Of a stretch of DNA of 64,000 bases, positions 8,084 through 17,730 are shown piece after piece. The translations under genes and the position numbers were made by a program. The stretch's first letter is position 1; each line of letters begins with the position of its first letter. This DNA comes from an uncultured Bacteroidales bacterium. Lineage in GTDB: Bacteria; Bacteroidota; Bacteroidia; Bacteroidales; UBA932. The DNA lies in the NCBI GenBank assembly GCA_944322585.1, contig CALUPB010000004.1, forward strand, positions 62,001 to 126,000, given 5' to 3'. Under the pieces are notes generated by a model. The model saw only the letters and a program-made list of their open reading frames with translations. It did not search any database and was not told the origin of the DNA.

Positions 8084-9235
8084 TACCTGTCCCTCCGCTG
8101 CAAAGGAAAAGCGACTGTCATCTGCAATGGCCGCAAGCACCTCTGACAGATACGGATACGCCGACATAGACTCCCTTGGCAATTCCCTGACATTCGCCAC
8201 TGCATACGGAATGCTTTCGAGGAAATGCCGTTTCCGCTCGAAATATCCCCTCAAACCGTATGCCCCGAGCACCTGCAGGGTACGGAGCAGGACGAACAGT
8301 TTCAGTTCATCCCTGAAACCGGCCCCGTCCACCGGACAGTACCTGCGCAACGAGTCCAGATACACCGATATGAGTTCCTCTTTCAGTGCAGGAGGATAAC
8401 ACGCCTTTGCCTGCCATACGAAAGATGCCACATCATAATGCACCGGACCGCGACGGCCTCCCTGAAAGTCGATAAAATACGGCAGACCGCCGGACAGCAT
8501 CACGTTCCTCGCCTGGAAATCCCTGTACATAAAGCCTTTGCACCCGACAGAAAGCAAATCGTCCGCAAGAGCCTCGAAATCATCTTCCAGAAGCATTTCA
8601 TCGAAATGCATTCCGGTGACTTTCAGAAAACAGTATTTGAAATAATTCAGGTCGAACATTATGGAACGCCTGTCGAATTCCGGGACAGGGCAGACGGTTC
8701 CGAAGTCCAGACTCTCCGCCCCGAGCATCTGGATTTCCGGCAAAGCAGCCATAGCTCCGGCAAGAAGCCGTCTTTCGTCTGCGGAATATGCCTCCGTCAA
8801 TGTTGTCTCCCGCTCCATGCCCGGTCGTCCGGCATGGGACATGTCCTCCGTCCGCATGCCAGACTGCACCGGACATCGGACAGTTTTACCGACACCGCAA
8901 CCGGAACCTGCCATTGCAACGGAAGCACGTGCCCGGCCCTCAGCCACTGCATCGTACAGGCTGACCGTTCCGAGATCCTGCTGCAGATAACGGCTCCTGT
9001 CATCACTGACCGCATAGACTTCGGGCACCCGTATGCCTTTTGCAAGCAGATGTGCGCCTATCGACAGGAAAGCCTCATTTTCCTTCCTGTCCTCTCCTGC
9101 CACGCCGACAGCGGAATATCCGCCCCCCGAAAGACGCGAATAGCACCGGTTGCTCCCGGAACCGTTGATAAGAGTACATTCCGCCGCCTCAACGCCGAAA
9201 TGCGCAAGAAACATCGAAGCCAGAACTTTATCCAT
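8060..9235 (-). CDS. AmgK-like amino-sugar anomeric kinase (aminoglycoside phosphotransferase fold)
   Basis: Likely phosphorylates MurNAc/GlcNAc at the anomeric position in cell-wall recycling, making substrate for the MurU-like enzyme two genes downstream. The phosphotransferase loop YRDFQARN begins at residue 237 and the metal-binding DFQGGRRGP at 256. The opening NGSGSNRCYSRL is typical of this subfamily. An unconserved stretch at about 100-150 (in-frame insertion) is rich in G, R and M and carries a short DNA palindrome (8815-8821 with 8831-8837). The last residues, VNEVDSKG, come from the repeat element at 7957-8083, so the native C-terminus has been replaced. Its own -7 box is at 9303-9310. 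Confidence 0.85.
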   Translation of the reverse strand: MDKVLASMFLAHFGVEAAECTLINGSGSNRCYSRLSGGGYSAVGVAGEDRKENEAFLSIGAHLLAKGIRVPEVYAVSDDRSRYLQQDLGTVSLYDAVAEGRARASVAMAGSGCGVGKTVRCPVQSGMRTEDMSHAGRPGMERETTLTEAYSADERRLLAGAMAALPEIQMLGAESLDFGTVCPVPEFDRRSIMFDLNYFKYCFLKVTGMHFDEMLLEDDFEALADDLLSVGCKGFMYRDFQARNVMLSGGLPYFIDFQGGRRGPVHYDVASFVWQAKACYPPALKEELISVYLDSLRRYCPVDGAGFRDELKLFVLLRTLQVLGAYGLRGYFERKRHFLESIPYAVANVRELPRESMSAYPYLSEVLAAIADDSRFSFAAEGQVNEVDSKG

Positions 9236-9302
9236 GTATCGTATGACTGCAAGCCTTCAGCCCACTGATTTGCATCATGGTTTTCAGGCCGGAATCCGAG
9301 AG

Positions 9303-9310
9303 CAAATGTA
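9303..9310 (-). promoter_or_regulatory. Bacteroidetes -7 box for the amgK operon
   Basis: CAAATGTA on the plus strand is TACATTTG on the minus strand and fits TAnnTTTG. It lies 67 bases ahead of the amgK ATG. Confidence 0.5.
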
Positions 9311-9393
9311 CCGAATTATCCCGACTTATCCATACTGTCACGGCATAAACGTAAAATTCATGTCATTAAAATTCAAAACATGTTCTAAAGTTG

Positions 9394-9401
9394 TATATTT
9401 G
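9394..9401 (+). promoter_or_regulatory. Bacteroidetes -7 box for pncB
   Basis: TATATTTG fits TAnnTTTG and is 59 bases ahead of the pncB ATG chosen here. Confidence 0.55.
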
Positions 9402-9460
9402 CAGGACTTTTGGAGGAAGTGACGGACGGAACGCCTGCGACCTCCGGTAAATCAGGGAAT

Positions 9461-10942
9461 ATGAATACAGCTTACTGTTCGGACAAGTACCAGTACACGA
9501 TGGGAAAGTCTTTCTATGACTGCGGGAAAAAAGACTGCAGGGCAATCTTCAACATGTTCTACCGCAAGGCTCCGGAAAACAACAACTGGGCGGTAGTCAG
9601 CGGCACTGACGAAGTGATAGAGATGGTTGAAAATCTCGGGAATATGTCCCCGGAGTTCTTCGAGAAGTTCCTTCCCGGAGAAGAATACGGGGAATTCAGG
9701 AACTACCTCAGTTCCATGAAGTTCACCGGAAACATCTATGCGATGCGCGAAGGAGAGATCGTTTTTCCGTCCCAACCCATAATCACGGTCGAAGCTCCGA
9801 TGATAGAAGCCCAGGTCCTCGAGACTCCGATGCTCTGCATAATGAACCACCAGATGGCAGTCGCGACAAAGGCTTCGAGGGTATGCCGGGCGACTGACAG
9901 GCCGGTAAGCGAATTCGGCTCAAGACGCGCACACGGTCCTTGGGCGGCGACATACGGGGCTAAGGCAGCAATAATAGCAGGCTGTGCCAACACGTCCAAC
10001 ATCCTGACAGGAGTAATGTTCGGTTGCGGCTCCACCGGGACAATGGCACACAGTTATGTCACCTCGTTCGGATGTTCGGTCGAAGGGGAACATGAAGCTT
10101 TCAGCACATATATCAGGACGCACAGGGGAGAGCCGCTCATACTGCTTATCGATACATACGACACTCTCAGATGCGGCATCCTCAATGCAATGAGGGCATA
10201 CAGGGAAAACGGCATCGACGACAGCTACGGTGCAGGCTACGGGGTACGGCTCGACAGCGGAGACCTCGCCTACCTGTCTACCGAATGCAGGAAAATACTC
10301 GACGAAAACGGTTTCCGCGGATGTAGGATATTTGCCACCAACTCATTGGACGAATATATAATAGCCGATCTGGAAAGACAGGGAGCAAGAATCGATTCCT
10401 ACGGAGTGGGCGATGCCATCGCCACAAGCAAGACCAATCCGTGCTTCGGGAACGTCTACAAACTCGTACAGATAGACGACATGCCTGTGCTGAAGCGTTC
10501 CGAAGACAAGGCCAAACTGATAAATCCGGGGTTCCAGATCACGTACAGACTGATGAAGAACGACCCTGAGAAAGGGGAAGTCTTCAAGGCGGACGTAACC
10601 TGTCTCCGCGGGGACTCCCTTGCACGTAAAATCGAGGCCGGAGATACCTTCACTATCTGCGATGAATATGACAGATACAAGTTCAAGACCTTCGAGGCCG
10701 GCACATATACAGTATCGGTACTCCAGCATCAGGTGATGAAAGACGGCAGCAGATGCGTCCCGGTACACAGCATCGGCGAAAAAAAGGAATACTACAATAC
10801 GACGCTCCATCATTTCAGTCCGAGCGAACGCCGTCTGATCAACCCTCATTATTATAAGGTGGACATCTCCGATGACCTTTATAATATGAAGATGTCGATC
10901 ATCAACAGACTCACAGAAGAAATCAACCGTTTCACCATATGA
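9461..10942 (+). CDS. pncB: Nicotinate phosphoribosyltransferase
   Basis: Makes nicotinate mononucleotide from nicotinate and PRPP for NAD salvage. With the ATG at 9461 it has 493 residues. YCSDKYQYTMG at the N-terminus, EFGSRRAHG near residue 150, and the PRPP-side segments GVRLDSGDLAYLS and IFATNSLDEYII are all characteristic. The open frame extends upstream to a TTG at 9410, but those 17 codons are low-complexity and the ATG has a purine-rich AGGGAAT directly before it. The gene stands alone, divergent from amgK. Confidence 0.95.
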   Translation: MNTAYCSDKYQYTMGKSFYDCGKKDCRAIFNMFYRKAPENNNWAVVSGTDEVIEMVENLGNMSPEFFEKFLPGEEYGEFRNYLSSMKFTGNIYAMREGEIVFPSQPIITVEAPMIEAQVLETPMLCIMNHQMAVATKASRVCRATDRPVSEFGSRRAHGPWAATYGAKAAIIAGCANTSNILTGVMFGCGSTGTMAHSYVTSFGCSVEGEHEAFSTYIRTHRGEPLILLIDTYDTLRCGILNAMRAYRENGIDDSYGAGYGVRLDSGDLAYLSTECRKILDENGFRGCRIFATNSLDEYIIADLERQGARIDSYGVGDAIATSKTNPCFGNVYKLVQIDDMPVLKRSEDKAKLINPGFQITYRLMKNDPEKGEVFKADVTCLRGDSLARKIEAGDTFTICDEYDRYKFKTFEAGTYTVSVLQHQVMKDGSRCVPVHSIGEKKEYYNTTLHHFSPSERRLINPHYYKVDISDDLYNMKMSIINRLTEEINRFTI

Positions 10943-11165
10943 AAACCGTAACGGCACAGCAAATCCGGAGAAGATTTTCAGAAAGTCTTCCGGTTGGCCG
11001 GATTTCGGGAAGAGCCATAAAAGGATTTTCGGGAAAATTCAAAACTGCTTCTTAACAGCTTCAAGTATATTGCAATTCATTAAAATTTGCTAAATTAGCG
11101 GCAGGAAAAGCTTTTTCAGAGCATTTCCCGAAAGATCCTCGCTAATGATTTTATAGCAAACGACA

Positions 11166-14100
11166 ATGAATTGTAACAAATTGACACTTATAACCATATT
11201 TTCCCTTTTATTCCTGTCTGTTTTCAGCCTTTCCGCACAGGACATTGTCATAAGCGGAACTGTAGTCGACACTGAGGGCCAGCCTGTCATAGGCGCAGGA
11301 GTTTTCTGCAAGGGACAGGAAAGCATCGGAGTCACGACCGATGTCGACGGCTCATTCTCGCTAAAGGTACCGAAAGGGACTGTCGCCCTGAAGATTTCAT
11401 CTCTCGGGATGGAGGACGCGGAATACATGATACCCCGGAACGCTCCGGTAGGGGGGGTAAGGATAATTCTGAAATATGAGGAAAATATCCTTGAACAGGT
11501 AGTAGTCACCGGATATTCGCAGACTACTGTCAAACGTATAACAGGCTCTGTCGGAATAATCTCGTCCGACAAGTTCGAAGCCAAGCCTATATCTTCCGTC
11601 AGCGCCCTTATGCAGGGAGAGCTTGCCGGCGTCCAGGTAAGCGCCATATCGGGACAGCCCGGGACACAGTCGAGGATACGGATCAGAGGTACCAACAACC
11701 TTTCAGGCAGCAGCGATCCTCTGTGGGTCGTGGACGGGGTACCTCTTCAGGACGAATCGCCTGACCTTTCGTCCGAAGAACTCGCCACAGGAGGCTTCGA
11801 CAACATCTTCGTCAACGGAATAGGCAATATCAACCCCAACGACATCGAGAGTATCACAGTACTGAAGGATGCCGCAGCATCCGCCATATACGGTTCCCGC
11901 GCAGCCAACGGAGTCATAGTAGTGACCACCAAGAGGGGGCAGGCCGGAAGGATGAAGGTAAACTATTCCAACAATTTCACCTGGTCATTCCGTCCCCAGA
12001 GGGATCTCAGCCTCATGAACTCTGCAGAGAAACTGGCATGGGAACAGGAGCTCTGGGACGAATTCTCGGCAGCGAAATACGAAAAGTCGCTTACCGACAA
12101 CTCTGTAATCTTCCCTGTAATAGGCGTTGTAGGACAGATACGGGCCGGTGTAGGGGAATTCGCTTCCATGGCCGGAAATACGGCGGCGCAGAACGACTAT
12201 ATAGAATCCCTGAAGGGCATCGACACGGACTGGTACGATGTGCTTTTCCGCAATGCATTCTCCCACAACCACCACCTCAGCCTCAGCGGAGGTTCCGACA
12301 GATATACCTATTATGTATCGATGGGATACAACGATGACAACGGAATGCTCATCAACAACCGTTACCAGAGATACAACCTGACGGCCAACGTCACGATGAC
12401 TCCGGCCGATTTCATAAAGATAGACATAGGACTGGATACGGCAAGACAGAGTTCCCTGTCTCCGGACAGCAGCGTGGACGCCTTTACCTATGCCTATTTC
12501 GCCAACCCTTATGAAGCGGTGTACAATGCCGACGGCAGCTACGCAGCAGACAGGACCTATTTCTCCCTCGGCTACTACAACGGCCGCGGACAGGAGGAAG
12601 TGATGCCCGAAAACGGATTCAGCATACTCCGGGAGCTCAACAGCAACTATACCGATACCGTCAACTGGTCCAATTCCCTGCGAGGGTCGCTTGACATCAG
12701 GATCGTCCGTCCGCTGAAATTCATAGGACTGGCATCCTATACATTCTCCAGCAACACCACGGACAAGATCGTAGACAAGAATACCTACACCGCATTCAGG
12801 GACAGACTCGGGAATGACGACCACTCCCAGACCAACCTGTACGGCTCCATCTCCCAGAACAGGACCGGCCGTGACAGCTATGTGCTCCGCGGACATTTCG
12901 CCTACAGCGACACATTCAGGGAGCGGCACACTCTCTCCGTAATAGCCGGGGCAGAGATACGTGGAGCCAATTCCAATACGATATTTACCAAAAGATACAA
13001 CTACGACCCCGTGACCGGCACCACGTCCCTGCCCCCGATAAGCGGCCCGACAGACGAATGGCTGAGCGAAGTGGAAAGGCTGAACGGGGAATATTTCACA
13101 AAGACACGTTACGCCTCATTCTATGCATCCGCAGACTACTATCTCGGCAGCAGTCTGGTATTCAACGCATCTTTCCGTACTGACGGGAGCTCCAACTTCG
13201 GAAGCAACCGCCAGTTCAACCCGACATGGAGCGCAGGAGCCGCCTGGCATATGGCAGAGGAGAAATGGCTGCGCGACAACAATACCCTGTCCCACCTGAC
13301 ATTGCGTCTTGCATACGGATATACAGGCGACGTGAACACAAGCACCACCCACCAGCTCGTAATGCAATACATCCAGCAATCCTACAGGCACTACGGGGAC
13401 GAGACTTACATGCTCGGTACCATCCCGTCGGCCCCGAACCCGGATCTCGGTTGGGAAAGGACGCAGGACATGAAGATGGCGGTGGACTTCGGTCTGTGGG
13501 ACGACAGGCTCAGCATGAATACGGAAGCCTATTACAGATACAGTACCGATGTCGTGACTTCCTCGCAGGTAATGTCCACTTCAGGGTTCACGTCTGTCAA
13601 TTTCAACTCGGCCGACATCATGAACAGCGGTATCGAGACCACAATCAACGGCACGGTCATCCGCACAAAGGACTGGAAACTGAGTGCGTCTGTCAACTTC
13701 GCCTACAACTACAACAAGGTGACGGACTACCGCCCTGCCACATATCTCGGGGTGACCGCCAAGGACAGGTATGTGGAGGGGTATCCAATAGGTGCCATAC
13801 TGTCGGGGAAATACGACGGGATAGATCCGGAGAGCGGACTATACATGTTCGAGCTGAGGCCTGACGCGGAAATACGCACTGCGGCCGACCTCAACAAGGC
13901 CGACAACTACAGATACTATCTCGGGACGACCATAGCGCCATTCAGCGGAGGTTTCAACATCACCGCATCGTGGAAACTGCTGCGTCTGAGTGTCAGCGGT
14001 GTATATTCCTTGGGGTCAAAGGCATACGATACCATTGAATCCCCGGCATCATATACTGACGCAAGACATAACGGTGTATCCACCGAAACCGTCCAGTCGC

Positions 14101-14492
14101 AGTACAGCGACCTCTACTCCAATCACCTGAATGTGGGCAAGGACAGGACAGACAGGTGGACTTCCGACCGCACTACGGGTGTAAAATACCCGAGAATATA
14201 CGACTACTACGGGACACGGTACAACTTCGAATCGTGGAACCCCATGGACTGGAACATCATCAATGCCATCTACCTCAAGGACATATCATACCTGAGGATA
14301 AAATCCATAATCCTCACATGCAGCCTGCCGGACAGATGGGTGGCGAAAGCGAAAATGACCGATGTCAGTTTCAACCTGTCCCTGAACAACTTCATAACCA
14401 TCACGAAATACGACGGTATGGATCCGGAAGTCCCCGGAGCCACATATCCGACCACAAGGTCAGTATCTTTCGGTGTAAAACTCGGTTTCTGA
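11166..14492 (+). CDS. SusC/RagA-family TonB-dependent outer-membrane transporter
   Basis: Outer-membrane beta-barrel that works with the SusD-like lipoprotein one base downstream to import an oligomeric nutrient. The 1,108 residues start with a signal peptide ending near SLSAQ. Next comes the carboxypeptidase-regulatory-like domain with VDTEGQPVIGAGVFCKG, then EQVVVTGYSQTTVKRITG and the plug domain with PGTQSRIRIRGTNNL and DPLWVVDGVP. The barrel ends in the usual aromatic-ended strand SVSFGVKLGF. No STN domain or nearby sigma/anti-sigma pair is visible. Substrate unknown. Confidence 0.95.
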   Translation: MNCNKLTLITIFSLLFLSVFSLSAQDIVISGTVVDTEGQPVIGAGVFCKGQESIGVTTDVDGSFSLKVPKGTVALKISSLGMEDAEYMIPRNAPVGGVRIILKYEENILEQVVVTGYSQTTVKRITGSVGIISSDKFEAKPISSVSALMQGELAGVQVSAISGQPGTQSRIRIRGTNNLSGSSDPLWVVDGVPLQDESPDLSSEELATGGFDNIFVNGIGNINPNDIESITVLKDAAASAIYGSRAANGVIVVTTKRGQAGRMKVNYSNNFTWSFRPQRDLSLMNSAEKLAWEQELWDEFSAAKYEKSLTDNSVIFPVIGVVGQIRAGVGEFASMAGNTAAQNDYIESLKGIDTDWYDVLFRNAFSHNHHLSLSGGSDRYTYYVSMGYNDDNGMLINNRYQRYNLTANVTMTPADFIKIDIGLDTARQSSLSPDSSVDAFTYAYFANPYEAVYNADGSYAADRTYFSLGYYNGRGQEEVMPENGFSILRELNSNYTDTVNWSNSLRGSLDIRIVRPLKFIGLASYTFSSNTTDKIVDKNTYTAFRDRLGNDDHSQTNLYGSISQNRTGRDSYVLRGHFAYSDTFRERHTLSVIAGAEIRGANSNTIFTKRYNYDPVTGTTSLPPISGPTDEWLSEVERLNGEYFTKTRYASFYASADYYLGSSLVFNASFRTDGSSNFGSNRQFNPTWSAGAAWHMAEEKWLRDNNTLSHLTLRLAYGYTGDVNTSTTHQLVMQYIQQSYRHYGDETYMLGTIPSAPNPDLGWERTQDMKMAVDFGLWDDRLSMNTEAYYRYSTDVVTSSQVMSTSGFTSVNFNSADIMNSGIETTINGTVIRTKDWKLSASVNFAYNYNKVTDYRPATYLGVTAKDRYVEGYPIGAILSGKYDGIDPESGLYMFELRPDAEIRTAADLNKADNYRYYLGTTIAPFSGGFNITASWKLLRLSVSGVYSLGSKAYDTIESPASYTDARHNGVSTETVQSQYSDLYSNHLNVGKDRTDRWTSDRTTGVKYPRIYDYYGTRYNFESWNPMDWNIINAIYLKDISYLRIKSIILTCSLPDRWVAKAKMTDVSFNLSLNNFITITKYDGMDPEVPGATYPTTRSVSFGVKLGF

Positions 14493-14493
14493 C

Positions 14494-15876
14494 ATGAAGA
14501 ACATACGATACATAATGGTTTCCGTCTCTGTTCTCTGCATGGTTTCGTGCAGGGAATATCTTGACGTGCAGCCGCAGGGAGAAGTCATCCCGACCACGGA
14601 TGAGGAATTCGCCGCAATCATGGACAACAGGATTTTCGACATCGAAGGCGGAGGAGACGAATTCGTCATAGGCAACATGGAGGCAATCGCCAAATTCGAA
14701 GGCTATGCCGACAATCTCGACGCCAACATACGCGTCGGCAACATAGTGGCATACAGCGGAGACAACATCAATATCCGCCAGAGTGAATGGAGGAGCATTT
14801 TCCAGATCGTGAGGGACTGCAACATAGTGATTGAAAATCTGGAAGACCGGACATCCGACGTGGCCAAAGGCACGCTGGCTGCGGCCTATGCAATGAAAGG
14901 CATATGCTACTACAACCTGCTGCGGAGCTGGTGCGACCCGTGGGAGGCAGGACAGGAAAGCAGACAGCTCGGGCTGCCGCTTGTCGACAGGTTCGACATA
15001 AAGGACATGCCTGTCAGGGCGACTCTCGCGGCTTCGGCCGACTACACGGAAAGGATGCTGGACATGGCTCTCGCGCAGGGCAACACCGATCCGAAATATT
15101 TCTTCACGGAATATGTCATCAAGTCCTATCTTGCCAAACTGCATTTCTGGTGCGAAGACTGGGAGTCCACCATAGAGACGTGCAACGACATAATCGGAGG
15201 ATGCGGACTCACCCTCACCCCGATCGCCGGATATGAGGAGATGATCCAGTCTGCAAACGATCCCAAGGGAGAGGTTATCGTCCGCTCCCATATCAACAAC
15301 GCCAGCGAACTGGACTGGTATTTTTCCTACATGAAGGGATATATAGCAAGCCGTCCGGCGAGCGCTTCTCTGATAGAGCTTTTCGGGGACGAGCCGGAAA
15401 AGGATGTCAGGTACAGGATATCGTTCGACAGCAAAAGGTTCAACACCAAGACTCCGGAATGCAAGGTAAGGCTCTCCGAAATCGTACTGATGCTTGCCGA
15501 GGCATATTGTCACACCGGAGACACGGAGAATGCCCTGCTCTGGCTCAACGAACTCAGGCGCAACAGGATCGAAGGAGTCACGGATCTGACGGAAGCGACC
15601 CTGCCCCCTGTACGACAGGACAACAGGATAACGGAAGATGCCGAAGGCAAGCCGCTCACTCCCCTGCTCCAGGCCATACTGGACGAAAGGCAGAAGGAAC
15701 TTTACATCGAAGGGGACAGGTGGTTCGAACTCAAGCGCAACGGCAGACCGGAATGGTGGATCATCAACAACGGTCTGAAATACACCACAAGGAAATACAT
15801 GTACACCGCCCCTGTCTACAAGGGGGATGTGGACATCAACCCGGACTTCATACAGAACCCGGGATACGAAAGCTGA
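14494..15876 (+). CDS. SusD/RagB-family substrate-binding lipoprotein
   Basis: Surface lipoprotein that caps the SusC-like barrel. The signal peptide ends in a lipobox at MVSC (lipid Cys19), followed directly by the family start REYLDVQPQGEVIPT. The central TPR-like region contains YAMKGICYYNLLRSWCDPW, and the C-terminal signature ILDERQKELYIEGDRWFEL is clear. At 460 residues it is of normal size. The ATG is one base after the susC stop, so the pair is translationally linked. A 68-residue lipoprotein gene follows 139 bases on. Confidence 0.93.
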   Translation: MKNIRYIMVSVSVLCMVSCREYLDVQPQGEVIPTTDEEFAAIMDNRIFDIEGGGDEFVIGNMEAIAKFEGYADNLDANIRVGNIVAYSGDNINIRQSEWRSIFQIVRDCNIVIENLEDRTSDVAKGTLAAAYAMKGICYYNLLRSWCDPWEAGQESRQLGLPLVDRFDIKDMPVRATLAASADYTERMLDMALAQGNTDPKYFFTEYVIKSYLAKLHFWCEDWESTIETCNDIIGGCGLTLTPIAGYEEMIQSANDPKGEVIVRSHINNASELDWYFSYMKGYIASRPASASLIELFGDEPEKDVRYRISFDSKRFNTKTPECKVRLSEIVLMLAEAYCHTGDTENALLWLNELRRNRIEGVTDLTEATLPPVRQDNRITEDAEGKPLTPLLQAILDERQKELYIEGDRWFELKRNGRPEWWIINNGLKYTTRKYMYTAPVYKGDVDINPDFIQNPGYES

Positions 15877-16015
15877 ATATGACGGACTCCGGCACGGTAA
15901 AAGACAAAGGCCACGGGCGGCCACGCCGTCCGGCCATTCCACCCTGCCGATTTCCTTGGGTACAATCAAGCATTGGAGACAACACAGGACTGACATTACA
16001 CAAAACTGTTTTATA

Positions 16016-16222
16016 ATGGTAAAGACAACAATCATACGGATCACACTGGCTCTCGGTATTGCAGTCATCCTGCTCTGCGGCTGCTCCTACAACGAGCTGC
16101 CGCCAAAGACGGACGACGCCACTACCGACTACATCCTCCCGTCAGGTACAATCCCGACGGCAGAAGAAAGCGCCGCCGTACAGGCCCTCAGAGACGAATA
16201 CAACAATGCAGTCGGCAACTGA
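16016..16222 (+). CDS. Small lipoprotein of the SusC/SusD locus
   Basis: A 68-residue predicted lipoprotein. The hydrophobic signal ends in a lipobox LCGC (lipid Cys23) and is followed by a short acidic tail, SYNELPPKTDDATTDY, with no recognisable domain. The longer open frame upstream (from 15827) overlaps the susD end and looks non-coding; the ATG at 16016 gives a clean signal peptide. It lies between susD and the Calx-beta-like lipoprotein gene, 31 bases before the latter, so it is likely expressed with them. No function is recognised. Confidence 0.72.
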   Translation: MVKTTIIRITLALGIAVILLCGCSYNELPPKTDDATTDYILPSGTIPTAEESAAVQALRDEYNNAVGN

Positions 16223-16253
16223 ATTCAATTCCAACACTTAAAACAATAAAGTC

Positions 16254-17531
16254 ATGAAACGGATTTTAACACTCATCGCACTCGCTGCCGCAGTAACCGT
16301 TACGGCATCGTGCGACAAGGAAGGAGGCAAGGAAACTCCGACCGTAGAATTTGCAAGAGTATTCTATCAGCTTTACTCAGAATCGTCTGTCGATATCTCT
16401 GTCCGCCTGAGCCAGGCGGCAGAACAGGATGTCGTAATACCTCTTGAGTTCACATGCTCTACCGCAGTGATTGGAGAAAACTATACTGTGAGCGGGGTGG
16501 AAGTTACAGTCAAGGCAGGAGAAACCTCAGGCTCCATTACTATTACAGACGTTGATACAGAATACCTCAACGAAATTACTGTCAGCATATTGGAAGTCCC
16601 GGCCGGTTTCATACGCGGTTCCCGCATGACTACGATAGTGACTACGTATTACATAGAGGACAAGATTTACTCTTTTGATTTTGATAGCGCAGATCTGCTC
16701 GACAGATACATAGCCAAGCTGAGCGTTGAAGGGACAGTGTCAGGCTCGGAATTCGTGTTTGCAGAAGAGACAGTCATCCCTGTCACGATATCGGGTGACG
16801 GAGCATCGCTCTGCAGCATAGAAGGAGAAGGGGCGGTATTTGAAGCCGGAAGCAACACCGGCACGGTAACGCTCATAATCAACGATGCATCTTACGCTGG
16901 AAATGCACCTGTCAATATCAGTCTGAATACAGATGACGAGGATGATTTCATTGAAGGAGACATTCCGGCTATGACAATCACGGTCAAGGGTGTCCTTTCT
17001 CCGGCTACGCTGCTCGGGACATGGGAATTCGATGAGGTTCTTGACCTTGAAGAACTTGAATTATGGTTTATGGAATTGGGAGATGACACTGAACTTCTTC
17101 CTACACATAATGACGGTTTCACCATCACTTTCGGTGGAAGCGACGGAAATTACACCATAACGCCTAATGACCAGGGAGACTTTGCGAACTACTACCGCTC
17201 TGCCACAATTGCACACACTGCACCATTGAATCCTACAACGGGAAGTATAACTCTTGGAGAATATACAAGCGACGAAGCTCAAATGTATGTTTCGGAAGTT
17301 GATACCCCTCGCCAGCAGATAACATATTTCAAACTTTCGCAGGTAAACCGTGCGTTCAGTGCGGATACCGAAACTCTCGGTGAAGGTACAATAGCAATGA
17401 GACTGCGCAATGACGGCAAGCTGGAAATCTATATCAAGGACTGTGACCAGCCTCCGTTCGGCGAGATGTGGTGGGACGGCTTCGACCCGGACATGTTCAG
17501 TTTCGCATCGACATTCACCAAGGTAGAATAA
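16254..17531 (+). CDS. Surface lipoprotein with Calx-beta-like repeats
   Basis: 425-residue lipoprotein, fourth gene of the SusC/SusD locus. Lipid Cys20 ends the signal (TASC). The body looks like two beta-sandwich repeats, about 30-125 and 140-245. Each has the Calx-beta-like pattern of VTI/VPLEF strands followed by AGETSGSITITD or AGSNTGTVTLII. The C-terminal part, from about 255 (LLGTWEFDEVL), resembles lipocalin-like or DUF-type beta domains. It is very acidic. By position it is a candidate surface glycan- or protein-binding protein in the manner of SusE/F. A strong terminator follows at 17597-17632. Confidence 0.7.
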   Translation: MKRILTLIALAAAVTVTASCDKEGGKETPTVEFARVFYQLYSESSVDISVRLSQAAEQDVVIPLEFTCSTAVIGENYTVSGVEVTVKAGETSGSITITDVDTEYLNEITVSILEVPAGFIRGSRMTTIVTTYYIEDKIYSFDFDSADLLDRYIAKLSVEGTVSGSEFVFAEETVIPVTISGDGASLCSIEGEGAVFEAGSNTGTVTLIINDASYAGNAPVNISLNTDDEDDFIEGDIPAMTITVKGVLSPATLLGTWEFDEVLDLEELELWFMELGDDTELLPTHNDGFTITFGGSDGNYTITPNDQGDFANYYRSATIAHTAPLNPTTGSITLGEYTSDEAQMYVSEVDTPRQQITYFKLSQVNRAFSADTETLGEGTIAMRLRNDGKLEIYIKDCDQPPFGEMWWDGFDPDMFSFASTFTKVE

Positions 17532-17596
17532 ACGGTTCATCCAATACAGGATTTTCCGGATTCATATCCGGTTTAAGAAGCTGTTTTAATTTTTCG

Positions 17597-17632
17597 GCCC
17601 GGCAGGATTTCACGCTTGCCGGGCTTTCATAT
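17597..17632 (+). terminator. Intrinsic terminator after the SusC/SusD locus
   Basis: GCCCGGCA at 17597-17604 pairs with TGCCGGGC at 17617-17624, then a TTTCATATT tail. It closes the four-gene locus. Confidence 0.8.
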
Positions 17633-17699
17633 TCTTCGGCTGACAGAAATGCCTGCAATCTTTCGCCGCTCCATACTGCTCACGATACGCAGAAATGAC

Positions 17700-17707
17700 T
17701 ATCTTTG
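17700..17707 (+). promoter_or_regulatory. Bacteroidetes -7 box for the acyltransferase gene
   Basis: TATCTTTG, an exact TAnnTTTG match 23 bases ahead of the ATG at 17731. Confidence 0.6.
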
Positions 17708-17730
17708 CGCCATACTGACGACACCGACCG

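Noticed and set aside
10961-11010. Terminator after pncB
   Set aside because: CCGGAGAAGA and TCTTCCGG can pair only with a bulge and there is no T-tract after the stem; support is too weak to list.
14401-16068. 555-codon leftward open frame opposite susC end and susD
   Set aside because: It is antisense to susD with its clear SusD signature and lipobox. Its composition (many V, H, R) is that of a GC-rich shadow frame.
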